Below are positions 58,012-64,000 of a stretch of DNA of 64,000 nucleotides, in pieces. Under the pieces are notes generated by a model, which worked only from the letters and a program-made list of their open reading frames with translations, was not told the origin of the DNA and searched no databases. This DNA comes from Nonomuraea fuscirosea. GTDB lineage: Bacteria; Actinomycetota; Actinomycetes; Streptosporangiales; Streptosporangiaceae. Made by a program: the position numbers and the translations under genes. How positions within the stretch are numbered: position 1 is the first letter of the stretch; the number at the start of each line of letters is the position of its first letter. Location of the stretch: assembly GCF_003001935.1 (NCBI RefSeq), contig NZ_PVNG01000018.1, positions 124,001 through 188,000 on the forward strand, in the 5' to 3' direction.

Positions 58012-60384
58012 ATGGCATCGGGCAGATCCATCAGGTTCAAGATCTCGACGCTGCTCGTCATCCCCTTGATCTCCCTGATCGCACTGTGGGGCTTCGCCGC
58101 GGGCACCACGACGGGAGAGGCGCTCAGCCTGTTCAAGGTCGAGACCATCTGGACCGGGGTCATCAACAACACCGACCGCCTGGTGTCCGACGTCCAGACC
58201 GAGCGCCTGGCCTCCGCCGAGCGGATCGCCGGCGACGTGAGCGACCCCGACGCGCTGGCCAAGGCCCGGGCCAAGGTGGACGACAGCGTCAAGCTGCTGC
58301 GCACGCACGCGCTGGCCGAGGACACCCAGTCCGCGCTGACGCAGGACATGAAGACGCAGCTCCAGACGGTGTTCGAGACCATCGACCGGCTGCCGGACAT
58401 CCGCGGCAAGGTCGACGGCCGCCGGCTCACCCCCAGCGCCCTCATCACCGAGTACGCCAAGGTCGCCGACGAGGTGCACCTCCTCTACTCCCGCCTGACC
58501 ATCAGCACGGACCTCCAGCTGGCGCTCCAGGCGCAGGGTCTGATCGCCGCCGACGAGGTCCGCGAGCTGCTGGCCCGCGAGCACGCCCTGATCATCGCCT
58601 CGAACGGCCGGGCGAACATGCACGACGTCCACATGCTGTCCGCCATCGACGGATCCAGGACGTACCTGTTCCCGAAGGCCCTGGCCAACCTCGACACCGA
58701 GCTGCGGGCCCCGTTCGAGAAGCTGTTCTACTCGCCGCGCTACGTCACGATGGAGAACCTGGTCGAGAGCTACATCGGCGGCCAGCCGCTCGACGTGGAC
58801 CTGTGGCGGGGCGTCTACGGCCAGGTGCAGCAGCAGTACCGCGAGGCGGTCTCCCGCACCGGTGACAAGCTGCTGGCCAGGATGGAGCCAGAAGGCGTCG
58901 CCGTCGTGGTCCGGGCCGGCGTGGCCGGCGCGCTCGGCCTGATCGCGGTCGTGTTCTCGATCTTCATCTCGGTCCGGGTCGGCCGCAAGCTCACCCGCGA
59001 GCTGGGGGCGCTGCGCCGTACGACGCTGGACCTGGCGGAGATCAGGCTGCCCGACGTGGTGGAGAAGCTGCGCAAGGGCCAGAGCGTGGACCTCGCCACC
59101 GAGGCGCCGCGCATCCCCGTCGACCAGAAGTCCACCAGCGAGGTCAGGGACCTGGCCTCGGCGTTCGACAGCGTGCAGAGCACGGCCGTGGACGCGGCCG
59201 TCGAGCAGGCCAGGATGCGCGAGGGCGTCTCCGAGGCGCTGCGCAACCTGGCCCGGCGCAGCCAGTCGCTGCTGCAGCGCCAGCTGCGGCTGCTCGACGA
59301 GATGCAGCGCCAGACGGAGGAGCCGGAGGCGCTGGAGCGGCTGTTCCGGCTCGACCACCTGACCACCCGCATGCGCCGCCACGCCGAGGGCCTGGTGCTG
59401 CTCTCCGGCGGCACCGCGGGCCGCAGGTGGCGCGGGGTCATCCCGGCCGAGGACGTGCTGAGCGGCGCGGCGGCGCAGGTGGAGGAGTACACGCGGGTCC
59501 GCGTCTACCCGATGCCCGAGTGCGGCGTCTCCGGCGCGGCCGTGGCCGACCTCATGCACCTGTTCGCCGAGCTGATCGAGAACGCCACCACCTTCTCCTC
59601 GCCCGGCAACGAGGTCTCCGTCCGCGGCGAGATGGTCGGCAGGGGCTTCGCCGTCGAGGTGGAGGACCGCGGCCTGGGCATGGACGAGGCCACCCGCAGG
59701 GCCATCAACGACCGCCTGGCCAGCCCGCCCGAGTTCGACCCCTCGCAGACCGAGCGGCTGGGGTTCTCGGTGGTGGGCATGCTCGCCGGCAGGCACGGGG
59801 TGAAGGTCACGGTCAAGCCCTCCCCGTACGGCGGCACCACCGCCATCGTGCTCATCCCCGCCTCGCTGGTCGAGCCGATGACGGCCCCGGTGCGGCCGGT
59901 GGAGTTCGAGCCCGTGTCCGTGTCGGTCGTCAGGGAGGACACCGGGCCGGGCGAGCTGCCGCGGCGCGTGCGGACCAGCAGGCGGGCCGCCACTCCCTCC
60001 GTTCCGCAGCAGAGCTCGCCGCAGGACGACGCGATCAGGCCGCCGCAGCAGCTGCCGCGCCGCGAGCGCACCCAGGACGCGCCTCAGCGGCCCGCTGAGA
60101 CGCCTCAGGAGCGGCCAGGGGAGCTGCCCCAGCAACGGGACAGGGCCGGAGAGCCGCCGCAGCGTGACGGGAGCGGGGGGCTGCCCCAGCGCGAGCGGTC
60201 CGGGGGGCTGCCGCAACGGGAGCGGCAGGCCGGTCTGCCGCCGCGGCTCAAGCAGGCGCCGCCGCCCGTGCAGCCGGCCGAGGAGCGTTCACCCGAGGAG
60301 ACCAGGGCGCTGCTCTCCTCGCTCCAGTCCGGCTGGCAGCGCGGGCGGCAGGAGAGTGAGCAGGATGGGGGATCTGAGTCGTGA
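58012..60384 (+). CDS. Nitrate/nitrite-sensor-like histidine kinase of an incomplete conservon (CvnA-type)
   Basis: The 790-residue kinase has an N-terminal membrane helix, a NIT-like helical extracellular domain (~35-290), a second helix (AGVAGALGLIAVVFSIFIS), a HAMP-like linker, a His-containing box (LDHLTTRMRRHAEGL) and an ATPase domain (ELIENATTFSS N-box; VEDRGLGMDE). A ~130-residue Pro/Gln/Arg-rich tail (LPRRERTQDAPQRP and repeats LPQRERS) ends it. GGGAG lies 9 bases upstream of the ATG. It overlaps the DUF742 gene (GTGA) but lacks roadblock and GTPase partners. Confidence 0.88.
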   Translation: MASGRSIRFKISTLLVIPLISLIALWGFAAGTTTGEALSLFKVETIWTGVINNTDRLVSDVQTERLASAERIAGDVSDPDALAKARAKVDDSVKLLRTHALAEDTQSALTQDMKTQLQTVFETIDRLPDIRGKVDGRRLTPSALITEYAKVADEVHLLYSRLTISTDLQLALQAQGLIAADEVRELLAREHALIIASNGRANMHDVHMLSAIDGSRTYLFPKALANLDTELRAPFEKLFYSPRYVTMENLVESYIGGQPLDVDLWRGVYGQVQQQYREAVSRTGDKLLARMEPEGVAVVVRAGVAGALGLIAVVFSIFISVRVGRKLTRELGALRRTTLDLAEIRLPDVVEKLRKGQSVDLATEAPRIPVDQKSTSEVRDLASAFDSVQSTAVDAAVEQARMREGVSEALRNLARRSQSLLQRQLRLLDEMQRQTEEPEALERLFRLDHLTTRMRRHAEGLVLLSGGTAGRRWRGVIPAEDVLSGAAAQVEEYTRVRVYPMPECGVSGAAVADLMHLFAELIENATTFSSPGNEVSVRGEMVGRGFAVEVEDRGLGMDEATRRAINDRLASPPEFDPSQTERLGFSVVGMLAGRHGVKVTVKPSPYGGTTAIVLIPASLVEPMTAPVRPVEFEPVSVSVVREDTGPGELPRRVRTSRRAATPSVPQQSSPQDDAIRPPQQLPRRERTQDAPQRPAETPQERPGELPQQRDRAGEPPQRDGSGGLPQRERSGGLPQRERQAGLPPRLKQAPPPVQPAEERSPEETRALLSSLQSGWQRGRQESEQDGGSES

Positions 60385-60755
60385 GCCGCGAGCACGAGTG
60401 GGTCGACGAGGAGGCGGGGCCGGTCGTCCGGCCGTACGCGGTCGCGCGCGGGCGCACCAGGTCCGCCTCCTCCGAGGTCGACCTGCTGGCGACGGTCGTC
60501 TCCACGGGGCTGCCCGCCCCGTCCAAGGCCGAGCTGAGCACACAGCACCGCCGGCTGCTGTCCCTGGTGTCGGGGCAGAACAGGCCGGTCGTCGAGGTTG
60601 CCTCGGATCTCGGCCTGCCCGTCGGCGTCGTCCGCGTGCTGCTGGGGGACCTGCTTGAGCACGGCCTGGTGACGATCAGGCCGCCGCGCGACAAGGCCGC
60701 CACCCCGTCGGAGAGCCTGCTCCGCGAGGTGATCAACGGCCTGCGCGCGCTCTAG
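60381..60755 (+). CDS. DUF742 protein (CvnC-type)
   Basis: The 124-residue winged-helix-like protein has the DUF742 block VDEEAGPVVRPYAVARGRTRS, with a C-terminal DNA-binding-like part (VVEVASDLGLPVGVVRVLLGDLLEHGLVTI). CvnC proteins work with the conservon kinase in G-protein-like signalling. It is coupled to the kinase upstream and converges with the complete conservon. Confidence 0.9.
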   Translation: MSREHEWVDEEAGPVVRPYAVARGRTRSASSEVDLLATVVSTGLPAPSKAELSTQHRRLLSLVSGQNRPVVEVASDLGLPVGVVRVLLGDLLEHGLVTIRPPRDKAATPSESLLREVINGLRAL

Positions 60756-60772
60756 GCCGCGCGTCAGGAAGG

Positions 60773-61345
60773 CTAGTTCGCCGAGGTGAGCGTCCGCAGG
60801 GAGTGCTCCACCAGCGTGATCATGACTTCCTTGGCGGAGGTCCTGCGCCGCACGTCGCACAGCATGACCGGCACGTCCTCGTCCAGGTCGAGCGCGATGC
60901 GCACGTCGTCCACGCTGTGCCGGTCCGCGCCGTCGAAGCAGTTGACGGCCACCACGAACGGCGTGCCGCGCTGCTCGAAGTAGTCGACGGACGGGAAGCA
61001 GTCGGTGAGCCGCCGGGTGTCGGCGATCACGACCGCGCCCAGCGCGCCGTAGGACAGCTCGTCCCACATGAACCAGAACCGCTCCTGCCCGGGAGTGCCG
61101 AACAGGTAGACGACCAGCCCCTCGCGGATGGTGATCCGGCCGAAGTCCATCGCCACGGTGGTGGTGGTCTTGGCCTCGACGCCGTCGAGATCGTCCACGC
61201 CGATGCCGCGGTCGGAGAGCACCTCTTCCGTGCGTAGCGGCCTGATCTCGCTGATCGACCCGACCAGCGTGGTCTTGCCGACGCCGAACCCTCCCGCGAT
61301 CAGGATCTTGAGCGCGACAGGGTCGTCAGAGAGCACGGAGTCCAT
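60773..61345 (-). CDS. Conservon GTPase (CvnD-type)
   Basis: The 190-residue small GTPase has Walker A GGFGVGKTT (~18-26), G3 FGTPGQERFWF and a C-terminal helical part (VVAVNCFDGADRHS, SAKEVMITLVEHSL). It probably cycles between bound and free states on the kinase-roadblock complex. It overlaps the DUF742 gene by 20 bases; the four genes are in one operon. Confidence 0.92.
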   Translation of the reverse strand: MDSVLSDDPVALKILIAGGFGVGKTTLVGSISEIRPLRTEEVLSDRGIGVDDLDGVEAKTTTTVAMDFGRITIREGLVVYLFGTPGQERFWFMWDELSYGALGAVVIADTRRLTDCFPSVDYFEQRGTPFVVAVNCFDGADRHSVDDVRIALDLDEDVPVMLCDVRRRTSAKEVMITLVEHSLRTLTSAN

Positions 61346-61688
61346 TGATCACTTCCTTGAGAATGCGCTCATTCGACCGCGACCCTCCGGCGGAGGGCGA
61401 CGTCACCGAGATGAGGCCGTGGTCACGCATGTCACCGAGCAGCACCCGGATGACGCCGACGGGCAGGTCGAGCTCGACGGCCAGGTCGGCCACCGAGATC
61501 GGACTACGGGCTGCCCGCAGGATGAGCTGCTGTTCCGGCCCCAGCTCGCCGGGGGAGTCACCCACGGCGCGCACGGTGGCCACGAGGTCGAACCCGTCAC
61601 CGGAGGAGCGGGTGCGACCGCGGATGAGAGCATAGGGCCGGACGACCGGACCCGCCTCCTCATCGAACCACTGCGGGCTATCGCTCAT
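61326..61688 (-). CDS. DUF742 protein of the complete conservon (CvnC-type)
   Basis: The 120-residue protein matches its relative at 60381 almost from end to end: FDEEAGPVVRPYALIRGRTRSSG, ISVADLAVELDLPVGVIRVLLG. Coupled to the roadblock gene upstream (ATGA, 61685-61688) and to the GTPase downstream (20-base overlap). Confidence 0.92.
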   Translation of the reverse strand: MSDSPQWFDEEAGPVVRPYALIRGRTRSSGDGFDLVATVRAVGDSPGELGPEQQLILRAARSPISVADLAVELDLPVGVIRVLLGDMRDHGLISVTSPSAGGSRSNERILKEVINGLRAL

Positions 61689-62092
61689 GACGCTCCAGCG
61701 CGCGGGTTGGTGGTGATGTGCTGGCCCACCCGCTTGACCAGCATCGCCATCTCGTAGGCGATCTGGCCGACGTCCACGTTCGCCTCGGCGATCACGGCCA
61801 GGCAGGTGCCCTGGCCGGCCGCGGTCACGAACAGGAACGCCGACTCCATCTCCACGATGGTCTGCCGCACGTCGCCGCCGCCGAAATGGCGGCCGGTGCC
61901 GCGGGCCAGGCTCTGGAAGCCGGCCGCCACCGCCGACAGGTGCTCGGCGTCCTCGCGGGTCAGCCCCTTGGAGTAACCCACGGCCAGGCCGTCGGTCGAC
62001 AGGATGACCGCCTGGCGCACGGCGGCGACCCTGGTGGCGAGGTCGTCCAGCAGCCAGTTCAGCTCACCGGTGTTGGTCGTAGGCGCACTCAT
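61685..62092 (-). CDS. Roadblock/LC7 protein (CvnB-type)
   Basis: The 135-residue protein is a single roadblock fold: LNWLLDDLATRVAAVRQAVILSTDGLAV, then HFGGGDVRQTIVEMESAFLFV and AAGQGTCLAVIAEANVDVGQIAYEMAMLVKRVG. In conservons it links the kinase to the GTPase. 13 bases separate it from the kinase gene upstream. Confidence 0.93.
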   Translation of the reverse strand: MSAPTTNTGELNWLLDDLATRVAAVRQAVILSTDGLAVGYSKGLTREDAEHLSAVAAGFQSLARGTGRHFGGGDVRQTIVEMESAFLFVTAAGQGTCLAVIAEANVDVGQIAYEMAMLVKRVGQHITTNPRAGAS

Positions 62093-62105
62093 GCTTCCCC
62101 CTTAC

Positions 62106-64000
62106 TCATGGCCCCTCCTCAGAGGCTTCTTCTCGGGCGCGTTGCGTTCCCCGCTGGAACGCGGAGAACAGGTCGCGTACCTCGTCGGGAGAGCGTTCCG
62201 GCTGCGGCTCAGGCTCGGGCGGCGCCTCCTTGAGCTGCGGTGCCAGGTGGGTCTGACGCACCCGCCTGGGCAGTCCGGCGTGCGTCCCCGACGACACGAC
62301 CGCGAGCGCCTTCTTGCGCGTACGGCTGGGCAGGTCGGCCCTGCCGTCCCCGCCGGCCGCCTCCAGCGCGCTCTGCTCGGTCACGATCGAGCGGGGCGCG
62401 AGCACGATGGCGGTGGTGCCGCCGAACGGAGAGCGGCGCAGCAGCACCCTGATGCCGTGCCGCTGAGCCAGCTTGGCCACCACGAACAGGCCGAGCTGGT
62501 CGCTGTCGGCCAGGTCGAACTCGGGCGGATCGGCCAGCAGCGCGTTGACCCTGGCGTAGTCGGCGGGCGGCAGCCCGAGCCCCTTGTCCTCCACCTCGAT
62601 GGCGTAGCCGTTGCTCACCAGGTCGCCGCGCACCTGCACGATGGTGTCGGGGGGCGAGTAGATGGTGGCGTTCTCGACCAGTTCGGCCACGAGGTGGGTC
62701 AGGTCGGCCGCGACGGTCCCGTCGATGGCGCTGACCGGCATCGCCTCCACGGCGATCCTGGTGTAGTCCTCGACCTCGGCGACCGCGGCCCGGACGATGT
62801 CGATCACGGGCACCGGCTTGCGCCAGGCGCGTCCGGGAGCGGCGCCCGACAGGACGATGAGGCTCTCGGCGTGCCGCCGCATGCGGGTGGTCAGGTGGTC
62901 CAGGCGGAAGAGCTCCTCCAGCCTGTCGGGATCGTGCGTACGGCGCTGCATGCCGTCGAGCAGCGCGAGCTGGCGGTGCAGCAGGCCCTGCTTGCGCCGG
63001 GCGAGGTTGAGGAAGACCTGGCCGACCCCGTGGCGCAGCGCGGCCTGGCCGACGGCGGCGCGCACGGCCGTGCGCTGCAGGGAGCCGAACGCCCTGGCCA
63101 CGTCGGTGATCTCGGCGGAACCGCTCACCTTGATGGCCTTGGTCTCCTTCCGTACGTCGACGTCGTCGCCCCTGCGCAGCCGGGCCACGATGTCGGGCAG
63201 CCGGCGCTGCGACAGCTCGACCGCGGCGGTACGCAGCCCGGCCAGCTCTCCGGCCAGTCGGCGCCCGAAGCGTACAGAGATGATGATCGACGCGAGCACG
63301 GCGATCAACCCGAGACCGCCCGCGACGGAGATCTTGACCACGGTGGAGGTGGCGGCCTCCGACGTACGGGTCGCCAGGGTGCTGGTGGCGCTCGCGCCGA
63401 GGACGTCGAGGCGCGCGGTGAGCCGGTCGACGGCCTCGTGCCAGGCGTCGCCGTCAGGCGGCGGCGTGCCCGTCTTGACGACCCGCGCCTCCATGGTGGC
63501 GAAGCTCAGGAACGGCTCGGTGGCGAAGATCTGCTCGTACGGCCTGCGCAGCGCCACGTCGAGCCCGGCCATGCCGCGCGAGTGCAGGAACCGCCTGGAG
63601 GCCGCGTACTCGGTGAAGGCGGCCGTCTCGGGCGCGGTGAGCCGCTTGTCGGACAGGGCGCCGATGACGAGCGCGTGCTCCCTGGCGATGTACTCCCTGG
63701 CCATGCCCATGGCCTGCAGCGAGGACGCCTGCTGGAAGATCGTCAGGTCGGGGACGGAGACCAGGTGGTCGTACACGAGGAAGAGCGAGTCGAGCATGTG
63801 GTTGTACTCGTTCAGCCCGGTCAGGCGCGAGCTGACGCCGCGGTCGATGTCGGAGCGGATCGAGCCGAGGCGGTCGAGCGCCGCCTGGAGGCCGCGCAGC
63901 GGCTGGCGCAGGTTGCCGTCGGCGGAGTCGCCGGCCTCGGTGACGGCCTGGCGGAACTCGGTCACCGACCTGTCGGTGCGGGCGCGCTGCGCGCCGAGCG
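62106..64000 (-). CDS. Nitrate/nitrite-sensor-like histidine kinase of the complete conservon (CvnA-type), partial
   Basis: The frame stays open to the right edge, so the N-terminus (membrane helix and part of the sensor) lies outside; 62106-64000 is the visible part. It has a NIT-like helical domain, a membrane helix (VVKISVAGGLGLIAVLASIIIS), a His box (LDHLTTRMRRHAESL), N-box (AELVENATIYSP), G-box (VEDKGLGL) and a short basic/Pro-rich tail. First gene of the conservon operon running to the GTPase at 60773. Confidence 0.9.
   Translation of the reverse strand, partial: LGAQRARTDRSVTEFRQAVTEAGDSADGNLRQPLRGLQAALDRLGSIRSDIDRGVSSRLTGLNEYNHMLDSLFLVYDHLVSVPDLTIFQQASSLQAMGMAREYIAREHALVIGALSDKRLTAPETAAFTEYAASRRFLHSRGMAGLDVALRRPYEQIFATEPFLSFATMEARVVKTGTPPPDGDAWHEAVDRLTARLDVLGASATSTLATRTSEAATSTVVKISVAGGLGLIAVLASIIISVRFGRRLAGELAGLRTAAVELSQRRLPDIVARLRRGDDVDVRKETKAIKVSGSAEITDVARAFGSLQRTAVRAAVGQAALRHGVGQVFLNLARRKQGLLHRQLALLDGMQRRTHDPDRLEELFRLDHLTTRMRRHAESLIVLSGAAPGRAWRKPVPVIDIVRAAVAEVEDYTRIAVEAMPVSAIDGTVAADLTHLVAELVENATIYSPPDTIVQVRGDLVSNGYAIEVEDKGLGLPPADYARVNALLADPPEFDLADSDQLGLFVVAKLAQRHGIRVLLRRSPFGGTTAIVLAPRSIVTEQSALEAAGGDGRADLPSRTRKKALAVVSSGTHAGLPRRVRQTHLAPQLKEAPPEPEPQPERSPDEVRDLFSAFQRGTQRAREEASEEGP

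Noticed and set aside
57901..60216. Long minus-strand frame opposite the conservon kinase
   Set aside because: Leu/Gly/Arg-rich shadow; the plus-strand kinase is clearly the real gene.

Overview
The window is chromosomal DNA of a high-GC actinomycete. GC-rich third codon positions, many GTG starts, a conservon (histidine kinase, roadblock, DUF742 and GTPase genes), two AfsR-like regulators, an F420-type LLM oxidoreductase, a streptogrisin-like protease and SigE-type sigma factors all point there. The Streptosporangiales (Nonomuraea-like) are my best guess, from general gene content only.

Layout. 0-6 kb: a cut-off gene, a DrrA/DrrB-type ABC exporter behind a cluster of GTTTCAC repeats, and a very long AfsR-like regulator converging on it. 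6-13 kb: a VOC protein, a membrane protein/nucleotidyltransferase pair, a MauE-like protein, a small lipoprotein and a second AfsR-like regulator. 13-18 kb: a deletion scar joining the 3' ends of a pirin gene and an HxlR-type gene, a LysR/LLM divergent pair, a questin-oxidase-like gene, a secreted beta-trefoil protein and tRNA-Arg(ACG). 19-21 kb: a NarL-type two-component pair and an IS200/IS605-like relic. 21.6-26 kb: the most unusual block, a compact forward gene set with two paralogous small membrane proteins, an Lgt-like enzyme, a radical SAM protein resembling MJ0619/tetraether-synthase proteins, and a 95-residue membrane protein coupled to it. 26-33 kb: a sigma factor running out of frame into a beta-propeller gene, a MaoC hydratase, an AAA ATPase, a Cys-rich/MauE pair, a second SigE-type sigma factor and a MarR/YceI pair. 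33-36 kb: tRNA-Ser(GCT) followed by orphan genes and two integrase relics, which looks like an eroded integrated element. 36-44 kb: an XRE/oxidoreductase module, a methyltransferase, a TetR/RibD module, and a two-component system with a second, degenerate kinase. 44-54 kb: a secreted Cys-rich peptide, a membrane NACHT ATPase, an RsbW-like kinase, a secreted protease, an MFS exporter, an HxlR/FMN-reductase pair and a B12-binding radical SAM protein. 54-64 kb: xylAB with tandem repeats upstream, a DUF998 protein, a two-gene partial conservon (kinase + DUF742), and a complete conservon pointing towards it and leaving the right edge.

Working together: the clearest cooperating sets are the ABC exporter pair, the 21.6-26 kb lipid/radical-SAM set, the tandem-kinase two-component system, the xylose catabolic pair and the conservons. 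Several other neighbours show decay (deletion scar, frameshifted propeller, integrase relics), so the window mixes core actinomycete functions with eroding accessory DNA. No CRISPR array, rRNA or intact transposase was seen.
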